Positions 1 to 9,095 of a DNA stretch of 64,000 bases are shown here, piece after piece. The notes under the pieces are model-generated. The model made no database searches, was not told where the DNA came from, and worked only from the letters and a program-made list of their open reading frames with translations. The DNA comes from Oscillatoriophycideae cyanobacterium NC_groundwater_1537_Pr4_S-0.65um_50_18 (GTDB lineage: Bacteria; Cyanobacteriota; Cyanobacteriia; Elainellales; Elainellaceae): the NCBI GenBank assembly GCA_016208305.1, contig JACQYI010000009.1, forward strand, positions 372,001 to 436,000, in the 5' to 3' direction. The position numbers were made by a program, and so were the translations under genes. Every line of letters starts with the position of its first letter. Position 1 is the stretch's first letter.

Positions 1-1196
1 TGCTGATTCAGCTCATCGATACGCCCCCCTTCCAGCGGCTGCGGCGAATTCGGCAGCTTGGGCCAGCCAGCCTAACTTTTCATGGGGCTGAGTCTTCGCG
101 GTTTACCCATTCGCTAGGCGTGATGGCGATCGCTCGACGCGCCTTCGATCGCATTGCTTCAAAGCATCCTGACCTTTGTCGCTACAGAGCCGTGGTGCTA
201 TGTGCTGCGCTGCTTCATGACATTGGGCATGGCCCCTTTAGCCACACCTGCGAAGAGATTTTTGGCAATCACCACGAGCATTGGACAGAGCGGATTCTGC
301 AAGAGTCTCTTCCCATCCGTTCCCTGTTAGATGGATTTTCTCCGAACCTGCTGGAGCAAATGCGGCAGGTCTATCACAAAAAACATCCAGTCCCATTAGT
401 TTGGCAGCTTGTCACTAGCCAATTGGACTGCGATCGCCTGGATTATCTGATGCGAGATAGCTACTTTACAGGCGCATCCTACGGCAAGTTAGACCTCGAT
501 CGCATCCTCATGGCAATGGACTACGATGCACTGACGCAGCAGCTTGTCGTAGCCAAAAAAGGAATGGCGGCGATCGAGCATTACTTGATTGTTCGCTACT
601 TCATGTATGCCCAAATTTATAATCACCCTAAAAATCTAGCGGCATCCTGGGTGTTGGAAACCGCTTTCCGTCGTGCCCAAGAGCTTTTGGCGCTGCATCA
701 GCTCTGGGCCGACGACACTATGACCGCTTGGCTGCAACAAGACTGTAATCAGTTATCCCTCAACCACTACTTAGAAGCGGATGATGGCCTGTTTACCTAT
801 CATCTTCAGCGTTGGCAGCATGGCTCTGAACCGATTCTTGCCGACCTCTGCCGCCGTTTCCTAGATCGAGACTTGCCTAAAGCCTTCGACGTGACTGACC
901 TGGAAAGCGATCGCCAACAGCAGCTTTTGCAGGCGGTCTTATCTAAAGCCGTATCATCTCAGCAAGAGAGGTTGAAGTTTGACGCCTCTGAATCTAGCCA
1001 ATTTTCCTACTGTGCAGGGTTAAGGACAACTTGGAGCCGAGGCTATACGCTCTATCAGCGGGGTATTAAACTGCAAACTGGCTCTGGTCTACGGGAAATT
1101 AGCGATCTTTCCCCCTTGGTCAAAACTTTAACTCAGCCTTGGCAGCGTAGCTGGTTAATCTATCCACGAGAAGTGGATCTCACAGAATTCCTGTGA
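1..1196 (+). CDS. HD-domain phosphohydrolase (5' truncated by window edge)
   Basis: Metal-dependent phosphohydrolase of the HD superfamily (dGTPase/SAMHD1-like group), probably cytosolic; the substrate cannot be told from sequence. The reading frame is open from base 3, and the codons before the first possible in-window start (GTG at 120) already encode family sequence: TPPFQRLRRIRQLG, then HGAESSRFTHSLGV, which supplies the first metal-binding His. The HD pair follows in LLHDIGHGPFSH, and the next metal Asp probably lies in SQLDCDRLDYLMRDS. About 397 residues are visible, so only a short N-terminus lies outside the window. It converges on the bluetail protein gene, with a dispersed palindrome in the gap. 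Confidence 0.9.
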   Translation, partial: LIQLIDTPPFQRLRRIRQLGPASLTFHGAESSRFTHSLGVMAIARRAFDRIASKHPDLCRYRAVVLCAALLHDIGHGPFSHTCEEIFGNHHEHWTERILQESLPIRSLLDGFSPNLLEQMRQVYHKKHPVPLVWQLVTSQLDCDRLDYLMRDSYFTGASYGKLDLDRILMAMDYDALTQQLVVAKKGMAAIEHYLIVRYFMYAQIYNHPKNLAASWVLETAFRRAQELLALHQLWADDTMTAWLQQDCNQLSLNHYLEADDGLFTYHLQRWQHGSEPILADLCRRFLDRDLPKAFDVTDLESDRQQQLLQAVLSKAVSSQQERLKFDASESSQFSYCAGLRTTWSRGYTLYQRGIKLQTGSGLREISDLSPLVKTLTQPWQRSWLIYPREVDLTEFL

Positions 1197-1235
1197 GAGT
1201 ACAGTGTTAATCCACCGCAGTTGAGGAGCAAGAGC

Positions 1236-1272
1236 TTTTGAAAGTGCTGTGCAAAGCGCGGCACTTTCAAAA
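1236..1272. repeat. Dispersed palindromic repeat, copy 1
   Basis: Inverted repeat with 17-base arms (1236-1252 and 1256-1272) and an AAA loop. Read on the plus strand all positions pair, two as G-U wobbles; on the minus strand those two are C-A mismatches. T residues lie at the outer 5' side and A residues at the outer 3' side, the reverse of a classical terminator. A close relative lies at 24424-24464 and a degenerate inverted one at 46424-46451. It sits 84 bases beyond the bluetail gene stop and about 40 beyond the HD gene stop. Confidence 0.8.
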
Positions 1273-1356
1273 AACTGCTATGGGCTAATTAATTGGCAAT
1301 CCTAGTTCTCAAAGATATGAGTTCTCAAAATTGCGAATTCTTAACCAGATTTAAGA

Positions 1357-2637
1357 CTAAACGAAATAGTTGCCAACAGCTAAGGAGGCTTTTTTGACGT
1401 CACCTGGCTTAAACTCAATGCCCGTCACATCAGCGACGAGATCAAGCTTTGGCGCAAAGGCTGCCTTAGCGTCATTGACAGACAGATAAGTGCGGCTACC
1501 AAACTTGAAGAATAGCGCCTCATCTTTCTTAAGAACCTGCTTGCCGCGCTTGCTAGCGCTCTTATCGGCATAAGCAAATTTAGTTGCTTCTGTTAGGTTG
1601 CGTGCTTTGACTTTACCGGCATAAGACAAGCCTTTAGGGCGTTGAGCGGTATTGAGGTTATTGTCAAAGTCAAGCTGGAAGCGATCGCCATCACTAAATT
1701 TGAAATCAGTCACTTTGCTGAGCTTACTGACGGTAGAGCTTTTTAGCGCAGAGGCTTTGCTTGTGCCCGCGAATACAAAGCGATCGGCTCCTGTATCTCC
1801 GGTAGAGGTTGTACCGCCTCCCCCAATGATCGTGTCGCCCCCCGTTGACCCCGTTAAGACGCCTCCGGGCGTTCCAGAATTACCTCCGGTGATCAAGAGA
1901 CTGTTGGTGAAACTGCCAGACAATAGCGTTCCATCTGAGGTCTTAACCTCAAAATTGCCTACCTCATGAATATTGGTGGCAGTGCCCGTAGATCCTGCGA
2001 AACCAAACTTAAAGGTGCTGGGTAGAGCGCCATTTGCTCCTACCCCAACGACATCAAAGTCAACAATAGGCCGCTCTCCAGCATCCAGAAAGTCCTTATC
2101 CCCATTTAAATCAACCTGCACTGTGAGCAAGCCTTGAGGTGTTAGATCAACTTGGGCATGTCTGCGAGAGTTGTCACGAGTGGCTTGGGGACCTGGATTA
2201 TCTAGGCTGCCGGGTAGAGAAGTCTGGCTGCCTGTGAGATATTTGTAACCTGTGGCTGCGCTGCCCCGAACAGCAACGGAATCAGGTATTCTACCTGGGC
2301 CGCCAATCCGACCCTCCTCGCTGGCGGAATAAAAACCAAATTCATCGAATCCTACACCGAGATATCCACCTGCAATTCCGGCACCGCCATCTCGTTGGGC
2401 ATAGCCGAGCGAACCGCCGAATCCACCCGGTTTTGTGGGTGACTGAGATCCATTAATGAAGAAAAAACCGATACCATCTCCCCCTTCTGTGACGGAATTA
2501 AGAAACGAACCGCCATAGGAGAAGAAGTCGAAAGTAATGGACAATCCTTTGGTTGCATCAACAGGGGTTGTGTACAGGACGAAAGATGCTTTGTTAGAAG
2601 TTGCATCTGTCAATTTCAGAATGTCAGTATCTGCCAT
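1357..2637 (-). CDS. Lectin-like bluetail-domain surface protein
   Basis: Putative secreted or surface carbohydrate-binding protein of 426 residues. Residues about 1-250 look like a bacterial L-type lectin fold: a Gly-rich beta-sandwich with segments such as GDGIGFFFINGS, YLGVGFDEFG and the calcium-loop-like DLNGDKDFLDAGE. A short Gly/Thr RTX-like stretch (about 255-285, GGDTIIGGGGTT) leads into a C-terminal domain with ADRFVF, DFKFSDGDRFQLDFDNN, EALFFKFGSRTYLSVND and DLVADVTGIEF. I recognise this pattern as the cyanobacterial bluetail domain, a C-terminal module proposed as a surface sorting or secretion signal. There is no N-terminal signal peptide, consistent with type I secretion. The likely exporter gene ends 0.8 kb away. 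Lectin specificity is unknown. Confidence 0.8.
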   Translation of the reverse strand: MADTDILKLTDATSNKASFVLYTTPVDATKGLSITFDFFSYGGSFLNSVTEGGDGIGFFFINGSQSPTKPGGFGGSLGYAQRDGGAGIAGGYLGVGFDEFGFYSASEEGRIGGPGRIPDSVAVRGSAATGYKYLTGSQTSLPGSLDNPGPQATRDNSRRHAQVDLTPQGLLTVQVDLNGDKDFLDAGERPIVDFDVVGVGANGALPSTFKFGFAGSTGTATNIHEVGNFEVKTSDGTLLSGSFTNSLLITGGNSGTPGGVLTGSTGGDTIIGGGGTTSTGDTGADRFVFAGTSKASALKSSTVSKLSKVTDFKFSDGDRFQLDFDNNLNTAQRPKGLSYAGKVKARNLTEATKFAYADKSASKRGKQVLKKDEALFFKFGSRTYLSVNDAKAAFAPKLDLVADVTGIEFKPGDVKKASLAVGNYFV

Positions 2638-3453
2638 GATTTAGCCGTTCGTGAAGTTTTGAGTAAAGTCAAATGCAATAAATCGGCGCTACTGATTTTA
2701 GAGATGAATTTCTTATGAGAAGCTCATCTTCTAAGTCAGTTATCTCCAACCCATTTATTCATCTAAAAGATGGAAAAAGATAAGCAGAGATAAGCGTTTT
2801 TACTGAGCCTTTTACTGAGCTAACGATCGCTTTCGCAACTTGCAAAGTATCTAGCAAAGTATCTGGTAAAGTTTTGCGGGAAGCGATATGAGAGGGTTTT
2901 GACCTTGCCTAGGGTGGCTCTAGATCACCAGCAGACTTCAGACAACTGATCCTTTTCACTACTGAAAATTTAAGAATAGTGCGCTCCAACGTGCGGTTAA
3001 TTTGTTGCCAAGGTCAACCCAAATTTTCAGCCTTCTCATCTCGCTTATTCCCAGATACAGGATGTTTTGAAGTACAAGTTAGCTGCAATCTCAGTAGCTT
3101 TACGGATATTTTGAAGCTAAGTTGGGTAAATTTGCAAAAAAAGGCGGTTGACTTATTGAAGATTAATCTGAACGAGTTAGATGATAAATACCTGATGAAG
3201 TTTATCAACTGTTCTTTATGTCTGTTCGATCGCTTTGATTTTCTTTTTACAGCCCATCAGCTTTTAACTCTGGTTAACAAATAAATCTTACACAAAAGCT
3301 GTCGGAGATTGACCTAGGTAAGCCCTAAATTAATTATTCAGCTAGATTCTATTGATTCCTAGGGACAGTAGCCCTGATGCTTTAAAACAGCTAAGGGATG
3401 AACCGTTAACGATTCATCCCCTACCTGAATTGAAAGCTGACCTGAAGTATCGC
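2638..3453. other. Intergenic region without a supported gene
   Basis: An 816-base gap between the start of the bluetail gene and the end of the secretion ATPase gene, both minus strand. It holds a short direct repeat (GCAAAGTATCT twice, around 2841-2863) and the hairpin at 3395-3420. An open frame of 101 codons on the plus strand (2979-3284) has no recognisable motif or ribosome-binding site and is not called. Confidence 0.6.
3395..3420 (-). terminator. Hairpin downstream of secretion operon
   Basis: GGGATGAA pairs with TTCATCCC around an inner CGTTAACG palindrome. The single non-Watson-Crick position is C-A on the plus strand but U-G on the minus strand, so the minus-strand RNA folds without a mismatch. 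It lies 33 bases past the stop of the secretion ATPase gene. The following bases on that strand are only moderately T-rich. Confidence 0.55.
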
Positions 3454-5979
3454 CTAGATAGCAGCTTGCTGCCGCTGATAGAGCGACCAGTATAAGCCCT
3501 TTTGATTGAGCAATCCATCATGGGTGCCGCGCTCAACAATCACACCCTTTTCCATCGTCAGAATCAGATCAGCCTTTTTCAGGGGTGCAAAACGGTGAGC
3601 GATCAAAAACATAGTTCGATCCTGGGAGATGCGCTTGAGGTTTTCTAGCACCTGCTGTTCTGTTTCAGCATCTAGGTGACTCGTGGCTTCGTCCAAAATC
3701 AAGATGGGCGCATCAGAAAGGAAAAGCCGCGCTAGAGTAATTCGCTGCCGCTGACCCCCTGACAGAGAAGTGCCCCGTTCACCTACATTGGTTTCATAGC
3801 CGTGGGGCAAATCACAAATAAAGTCATGGGCAACCGCCATTCGCGCCGCCTCGATCACCTGCTCTGGGGTGACATCCGGATTGCCGAAGGTAATATTTTC
3901 CAGCACCGAACCGTTGAACAGGAAGTCCTCCTGGAGTACTACAGCAATCTGCGGCCTAAGGGAAGACAAATCAGCACTCTTGATATCAAAACCGTCGATT
4001 AAAATCCGTCCCGATTCGGCTTGGTAAAGCCGCTGAATCAGTTTGGAAAGCGTGCTTTTGCCCGAACCGCTCCGTCCAACAATGCCGACAAACATCCCCG
4101 GATCGGCATTGAAAGACACGCCTCGCAAAATTGGCTCCTGCTCTTCGTTGTAGCGGAAGACGATTTGATCGAAGGCCACCTGACCTCGCAGCGGCGGCAA
4201 AGTCAGCCCGGTGCCGGGTTCTGACTCAGGGGCAACGTTGAGAATATCACCAATGCGATCGACCGCCAGCAGGACTTCCTGAAGGTTTTGCCAAAGCTGA
4301 ATCAGGCGTAGCAGCGGCCCTGTTACCCGCCCAGATAGCATCTGGAAGGCCACCAGTTGTCCGATGGTCAACTGCTGCTTAATCACCAACTGCGCCCCAA
4401 ACCACAGAATCAGCAGCGCTGAGATGCTAGTCAAGAAGTCGCCAATGTGGTTGCTAATATTGGCCGTGGTAGAAGCTTTAAAGCCTGTGCGAATGAAGCG
4501 AGCATACAGCCCTTCCCAGCGATCGCGGGTGGTTTTCTCGGCAGCATGGGCTTTGACCGAGTGAATTCCGGTGATGGTTTCTACAAGGAAAGATTGACTA
4601 TCGGCACTGCGGTTAAAGGTTTCGTTGAGCCAGTTTCGCAAAACAGGGGTAGCAACCAGCGTCAAGATAGCGAACATGGGGATGACGGCCAGCGCCACGC
4701 CCGTGAGTGGAATATTGTAGTAGGCCATCATCACCAGGTAGACGACCGAAAAGATGCTGTCTAGCACCACGGTCAGCGCCGTACTGGTGAGGAATTGGCG
4801 AATTTCTTCTAGCTCCTGCACCCGCGCCACGGTATCGCCCACCCGACGCGCCTCAAAATAGGACAGGGGCAGCCGCAGCAGATGCCGAAAAAGCTGCGCC
4901 GAGAGCGCCATGTCTAGTCGATTGGTGGTGTGGGTAAAGATGAACATCCGCAAGATGCCCAACACCCCCTCAAAAATAGCGGTTCCCAAGAGCGCGACTG
5001 CCATCACATCCAGCGTCGGCAGGCTCTCCTGCACCATCACCTTATCGATGATGACCTGAGTGATGATAGGAGATCCTAAACCCAGGAGCTGAAGCGTAAA
5101 GGAAGCCAGCAGCACTTCCCCAAGCAGATTACGGAACTTCCAGACCGCAGGTAAAAACCAGGTGAGGTTAAAATTTTCCTGCTTCTGGATCAGATCAACC
5201 TGCCAGAGTTGGCCATCCCAGGATTGCTCAACCAACTGACGGGGAATGCTCTCGCAAGTCTGACTAGGATTCATGGGGTCAGCAATTACCAGGCGATCGC
5301 CCCTGACACCGTAGGCCACAACCCAATGTCCGGCTTGCTGCCATTGCAGGATAGCCGGGAAAGTAATTTGCCGAAAATCTTGCCAGTTGCCTATTAGCAA
5401 CCTGCGCATCTGCAAGCCGACTTTTTCTCCGGCATTTACCAAATCTTTGGGACGCTGCCCCCGCAACTGCCGCTGCACCCATTCGAGCTGTACGGGCGTC
5501 TCTAGGCGCTGCGCCAGCATCGTTAGGCAGGCTGCCGCCGTATTTAGCCCTGAAACAAAAGGATAGCCCGACACAGGCTGCGGCGCGGTAGAAAAATTGG
5601 GCTGATAGCGCGATCGCACTGACGACCAAAACTGCTTCATCTCTGGCGAAGAGACGGCTGACCAGTCGGCATCTGACCATTCCAGCAGCACCACTTCTTT
5701 GCTGGCAGCTCTTGCCTTCCAGGCATCCGACAATTCCAGGGCATCGCCAAACCAGTCTCCGGCCTTGAGTCGCACCGCATCCCCTTCGGTCGGCACCAGC
5801 CGCACGTTTCCTGAAACGACAAGAAAGTGGTTGCCTGGCGTTTCAGTAGACCAAATCACCTCCCCCAGCGTAAAGCTGCGAGATTTCCCCTGAGTTTTGA
5901 TCTGAAACTGCTGCTCTGGCTTTAGCCAGCTAAAGGGAGGGGCATCCCAATTGATGCTAACGGAGAGGGCTTGGGTCAT
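3454..5979 (-). CDS. Type I secretion ABC transporter with cyclic-nucleotide-binding-like and inactive C39-like domains
   Basis: Inner-membrane permease/ATPase of the HlyB/PCAT class, 841 residues, likely exporting RTX-type proteins. In order: a cyclic-nucleotide-binding-like domain (about 20-125), a C39 peptidase-like domain (about 135-265), a six-helix membrane domain (about 285-560) and a nucleotide-binding domain (about 600-838) with Walker A GRSGSGKST, signature LSGGQRQR, Walker B ILILDEATSHLD and H-loop IAHR. In the C39-like domain the position of the catalytic Cys (normally DCG before ACL) reads TAAACLTML, so protease activity is probably lost, as in the HlyB C39-like domain; the His in GHWVVAYG and the Asp in VIADP remain. 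It lies 14 bases after the PpiC-type foldase gene in an apparent two-gene operon. No HlyD-type adaptor is in the window. Confidence 0.92.
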   Translation of the reverse strand: MTQALSVSINWDAPPFSWLKPEQQFQIKTQGKSRSFTLGEVIWSTETPGNHFLVVSGNVRLVPTEGDAVRLKAGDWFGDALELSDAWKARAASKEVVLLEWSDADWSAVSSPEMKQFWSSVRSRYQPNFSTAPQPVSGYPFVSGLNTAAACLTMLAQRLETPVQLEWVQRQLRGQRPKDLVNAGEKVGLQMRRLLIGNWQDFRQITFPAILQWQQAGHWVVAYGVRGDRLVIADPMNPSQTCESIPRQLVEQSWDGQLWQVDLIQKQENFNLTWFLPAVWKFRNLLGEVLLASFTLQLLGLGSPIITQVIIDKVMVQESLPTLDVMAVALLGTAIFEGVLGILRMFIFTHTTNRLDMALSAQLFRHLLRLPLSYFEARRVGDTVARVQELEEIRQFLTSTALTVVLDSIFSVVYLVMMAYYNIPLTGVALAVIPMFAILTLVATPVLRNWLNETFNRSADSQSFLVETITGIHSVKAHAAEKTTRDRWEGLYARFIRTGFKASTTANISNHIGDFLTSISALLILWFGAQLVIKQQLTIGQLVAFQMLSGRVTGPLLRLIQLWQNLQEVLLAVDRIGDILNVAPESEPGTGLTLPPLRGQVAFDQIVFRYNEEQEPILRGVSFNADPGMFVGIVGRSGSGKSTLSKLIQRLYQAESGRILIDGFDIKSADLSSLRPQIAVVLQEDFLFNGSVLENITFGNPDVTPEQVIEAARMAVAHDFICDLPHGYETNVGERGTSLSGGQRQRITLARLFLSDAPILILDEATSHLDAETEQQVLENLKRISQDRTMFLIAHRFAPLKKADLILTMEKGVIVERGTHDGLLNQKGLYWSLYQRQQAAI

Positions 5980-5993
5980 GGTAGATGAATGGG

Positions 5994-6752
5994 TTAGTCA
6001 ACTTGGAGTTTAATGGGGATACTTTGCATTTTCTCAGCCAGCCAATGCTCAAACAACTCATCTTGCAGAGCCTGTCTAACTTGTGGGTCATCCAAAGAGG
6101 CAGGCAGAAAGGCTTCGACACGGAACAACCCCCAGCGATCGTCTAACCCCAACGGCCCGACAATTTCACCTGGGTTTGCCATATCGACTGCGGCTCTCAG
6201 CATATCTGGCATCGTGCCTCGGCTGACTGGCCCCACCATGCCATTCATAATCCGATCGTCAGTGATGGAGTATTCTTTGGCAAGCTGATCAAAGCTAGCT
6301 CCTTCCTGAAGCTGACTTTTTAACTCGTCAGCAAGTTCCTTCTCATTGACAATAATTCGGGAAACCACAACGCGATCGAGATAGACTTTGCGCTCAATAA
6401 AGTATTCCGGTAGGCGGGCTTCTGTCACATTATCCTTCAGGCTCTTCATACGAAAATTCATGCCGAGCTGCGAATGAAAAGCCTCATAGGTTAGGCCATT
6501 GCTTGCCAACCAGTCTTGAAACTGCTTGGGATCAGTCAGCTGATTTTGCAGCCGAAAGTCAATTACAGCCTGCTCGACCACGGTTGATCCGATACTGAGG
6601 TGGCTTTGAGATTGCAGCTCTCGCTCCATCACAAACTGACGCACAATATCGCCAATAAACCCATCGAGCTTCCCGTTTGCCTGTAAATACCTAAATACCT
6701 GTCCCATCGAAATGGGCTGTTCATCGATCGTCAGAAAAGATTCGGATGTCAT
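5994..6752 (-). CDS. PpiC/SurA-type peptidylprolyl isomerase
   Basis: Parvulin-family prolyl isomerase or foldase of 252 residues. The N-terminal half (about 1-120) is helical and SurA-like (FLTIDEQPISMGQVFRYLQ at the start); the PpiC domain spans about 125-220 with EGASFDQLAKEYSITDD, GMVGPVSRGTMPD and VGPLGLDDRWGLFRV. No signal peptide or membrane segment is visible, so it probably acts in the cytosol, perhaps keeping substrates export-competent. It is the first gene of the pair with the secretion ATPase (14-base gap). In cyanobacteria such foldase genes are often found next to type I exporters, which supports a role in secretion; the precise client is inferred only from position. Confidence 0.87.
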   Translation of the reverse strand: MTSESFLTIDEQPISMGQVFRYLQANGKLDGFIGDIVRQFVMERELQSQSHLSIGSTVVEQAVIDFRLQNQLTDPKQFQDWLASNGLTYEAFHSQLGMNFRMKSLKDNVTEARLPEYFIERKVYLDRVVVSRIIVNEKELADELKSQLQEGASFDQLAKEYSITDDRIMNGMVGPVSRGTMPDMLRAAVDMANPGEIVGPLGLDDRWGLFRVEAFLPASLDDPQVRQALQDELFEHWLAEKMQSIPIKLQVD

Positions 6753-6900
6753 GAGTCATCCACACATAGACTTGCAACCTCATTATGCCCAAACTCCTTA
6801 AGGGTTCGTCTAAATTTCATTAAGAAGTTAGGTAAGGTTACGTGGACTTCAGCCCAGCTTAAGCTCAGAGTTGAAAAAGACCAGCAAAATCCACAAAGCA

Positions 6901-6943
6901 TAGGGGGTACAGGTGAACCTGTACCCCCTACATTAGTTTTTTT
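6901..6943. terminator. Perfect hairpin with T-tract
   Basis: Arms TAGGGGGTACAGGT (6901-6914) and its exact complement (6917-6930) separated by two bases, followed on the plus strand by a run of seven T at about 6937-6943. On the minus strand it would terminate the two-TM protein gene ending at 6966, with the A-tract upstream of the stem as in bidirectional terminators. Confidence 0.7.
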
Positions 6944-6965
6944 AGATTTCAGCAAACGGGAAAGC

Positions 6966-7274
6966 TTAACCTGCTGCTTGAGCTGGCTTTTGAATCGCGA
7001 CTGGGCTAGACTGCCTGCGGGTTTCGGTTGCGGGGTCAACGGTGACTAACTCAATGTGGTTGAGCAAGGTGGTCACGAAAGCAAATAGCAAAAAGGGAAG
7101 AGATAGCACTAAAATCAGCCCCACAGTTGCCAAGGCATAGATCGGACGGCTAGCACCCATCAGCGCTAAGGCAGCTGCCAAACTGATGAACAGAACAACT
7201 AACCAGACAATAATTTGACCGTAAATATCCCCAAACGTGAGAGTGCAAGCAACCCGGTACTTTCTCATATCCAT
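6966..7274 (-). CDS. Small two-helix membrane protein, function unknown
   Basis: About 102 residues from ATG 7274 (MDMRKYRV; ATG 7268 is an alternative; an upstream in-frame start at 7322 would add unlike sequence). Two hydrophobic segments are clear: about 17-40 (IIVWLVVLFISLAAALALMG) and about 45-70 (IYALATVGLILVLSLPFLLFAFVTTLL), followed by a polar Pro/Gln/Ala-rich tail. I do not recognise a named family. It stands alone on the minus strand between the secretion pair and the divergent rluE, and a strong hairpin follows its stop. Likely an inner- or thylakoid-membrane protein; nothing in the context fixes its job. Confidence 0.6.
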   Translation of the reverse strand: MDMRKYRVACTLTFGDIYGQIIVWLVVLFISLAAALALMGASRPIYALATVGLILVLSLPFLLFAFVTTLLNHIELVTVDPATETRRQSSPVAIQKPAQAAG

Positions 7275-7503
7275 AAAACGTTTCCCCAGCAATATGCTTA
7301 TTAGTGTTTTACAGTAAGTCAAGCTTAAAGATAAAGATGCAGAGGTTTTGTCTAAACTTTTTTAAATAAATCGAAATGTTTCTTTACAAAATGAATTGCT
7401 TTGTAAATAACAGAGCGTAAGCCAACCTCTTCTGCCTAGAATTTATCACTCTTCAGCGCCCAAGTATACCTAATTTTTCTGATCTACTTCTTGTCCTGGT
7501 TCT

Positions 7504-8079
7504 ATGCCCGATCGCTTTCTTCTATTCTACAAACCCTATGATGTTCTTTCGCAGTTCACAGATGAAAAATCTGAGGTTCGGCGCAATACTCTCAAGGATT
7601 ATATTTCGATTCCAGATGTATACCCTGTAGGAAGGCTCGATCGAGACAGCGAAGGATTGATTTTATTGACTAATAATGGGCGGATACAGCATCAGCTCAG
7701 CGATCCAAAATTTCAGCATTCCCGCACCTACTGGGTACAGGTTGAACGCATTCCTGATAGCGCAGCCTTGCAGCAGTTGCGTCAAGGAATCACGATTCAA
7801 AACTATCGCACTCGACCTGCCCAAGTGAAGCTGCTCTCGCAAGAACCCGATCTGCCACCGCGCGAGCCGCCGATTCGGTTTCGTAAGTCTGTGCCCACGG
7901 CCTGGATAGAGCTGTCACTTACAGAAGGAAAAAATCGGCAGGTGCGTCGCATGACTGCCGCAGTTGGATTCCCAACGCTGAGACTGGTGAGAGTGGCGAT
8001 CGCCCATTTACATCTAGCAGGACTTAAGCCTGGAGAATGGCGAGAGCTTGAGCCAGCAGAACTCCGGCCTCTACTATGA
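7504..8079 (+). CDS. rluE: 23S rRNA pseudouridine synthase E
   Basis: RsuA/RluE-family pseudouridine synthase of 191 residues, expected to isomerise a uridine in 23S rRNA (U2457 in E. coli). The catalytic Asp is in [18 protein letters not shown] (about 40-57). Other family hallmarks are the N-terminal [32 protein letters not shown] and the C-terminal [23 protein letters not shown]. The short length without an S4 domain fits RluE rather than RluB or RsuA. Its start ATG follows ordinary intergenic sequence. The gene converges on the rhodanese gene, with a hairpin between them. Confidence 0.92.
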   Translation: MPDRFLLFYKPYDVLSQFTDEKSEVRRNTLKDYISIPDVYPVGRLDRDSEGLILLTNNGRIQHQLSDPKFQHSRTYWVQVERIPDSAALQQLRQGITIQNYRTRPAQVKLLSQEPDLPPREPPIRFRKSVPTAWIELSLTEGKNRQVRRMTAAVGFPTLRLVRVAIAHLHLAGLKPGEWRELEPAELRPLL

Positions 8080-8112
8080 ACAAACGTGCTTGCAAACAAT
8101 CCACAGTATAAA

Positions 8113-8160
8113 CCACAATTATTCTGTGAAAACCGCCCGGCTTCTACAGAATAATCGTGG
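8113..8160. terminator. Hairpin between convergent rluE and rhodanese genes
   Basis: Inverted repeat: CCACAATTATTCTGT (8113-8127) against ACAGAATAATCGTGG (8146-8160), 14 of 15 positions complementary; the odd position becomes a G-U pair in the minus-strand RNA. The loop is 18 bases. Its place between two convergent stops suggests a shared terminator, although no T-run follows. Confidence 0.5.
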
Positions 8161-8194
8161 CTTAGTTAGGAGGCGAAAACAGGTTTTTCAATTC

Positions 8195-8686
8195 CTATTT
8201 CCGGTTTTCCATGCGCTTCTCTTTAGCCTTTTCTTCGCCAAAGGCGGCTAGACGAGAACTCACGTTATAAGCATCTGAACCAGGATTTTCGTTGGTTCCG
8301 GCACCTTCAACAGAACCATCGATTTCCAGCCAAGCCGTTAGCCCACCTTTCAATTCAGCAACGTGCAAAAATCCTGCACTGCGCAAAGCGTTTGCTGCTG
8401 ATGCAGTCTCTTCATCCGATGCACCATACAGATAAATGTCTCGATTAGGAGCCAAACTCTCAGTGATCTGCGGCATTTCCTCATGCGGCATATTCATTGC
8501 CCCCATGATGCGGCGCTCGTTAAACAAGTTGCGATCGCGCACATCCAGAATGGTCAAACCTGGTTCTCCCCAGTTGAGGCGAGACTTCAGCTCATGGGCA
8601 CTCGCTTGGCTATGAAAGCTAGGAGGTACAGGGGTAATATTGGGTAGCTTATCTTTGGCCGTTGTGATTGTATCTTCGATCGCCAT
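8195..8686 (-). CDS. Rhodanese-like protein lacking the catalytic cysteine
   Basis: Single rhodanese homology domain, 163 residues, cytosolic. The fold is recognisable from LTILDVRDRNLFNERRIMGAMNMPHEEMP and AANALRSAGFLHVAELKGGLTAWLE. At the active-site loop, where the family has YC followed by a Gly/Ser-rich loop, this protein reads DIYLYGASDEET, with Gly in place of the sulfur-carrying Cys. It is therefore unlikely to be a sulfurtransferase and may act as a binding or regulatory domain. The C-terminus is Lys/Glu-rich (EEKAKEKRMENRK). No operon partner is visible. Confidence 0.85.
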   Translation of the reverse strand: MAIEDTITTAKDKLPNITPVPPSFHSQASAHELKSRLNWGEPGLTILDVRDRNLFNERRIMGAMNMPHEEMPQITESLAPNRDIYLYGASDEETASAANALRSAGFLHVAELKGGLTAWLEIDGSVEGAGTNENPGSDAYNVSSRLAAFGEEKAKEKRMENRK

Positions 8687-9095
8687 AATGTTACGTTACT
8701 CAATGCATCCCCTGCACTGTAACGAAGTCTATACAGAGCTGCTATCCTGCTAAAGAAAGAGTGTGGTACTCCAAGAGGAATAAAAGAAGATCAGCGTTGA
8801 AAGGAAAATTGAAAGGTATGCAAGCAACGGTTAGATTTCCAGCCGCGTATTAGGGCAATGCAAAAAGAATTTCTGCTTATGGTAGTGCTTTTTATTCAAG
8901 GCGAGATTTACGAAGTCTTTCAAGACATCACCCTTTGATTAAGCTATCGCTGCCAAGAATAGAGAATTACACCGCAAGAATTAGATAGTAGTTTGCCTGC
9001 TCAATCAGTAACATCAGGATTAAAGCTGCCTTGAACTTCCTTTCAAAGCAACCGTTATCTTTCATCGTTAATTTTTAATGTTTGGAGAGCATGCC
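8687..9095. other. Divergent intergenic region
   Basis: About 400 bases between the rhodanese start (minus) and ada (plus). It must hold both promoters. I see no convincing -35/-10 pair, hairpin or open frame with a motif. Confidence 0.5.

Noticed and set aside
2979-3284. 101-codon frame upstream of the secretion genes
   Set aside because: No family resemblance, no ribosome-binding site, in AT-rich intergenic DNA.
6749-7039. 96-codon minus frame between foldase and two-TM genes
   Set aside because: Overlaps the two-TM gene and spans the terminator hairpin; no recognisable features.
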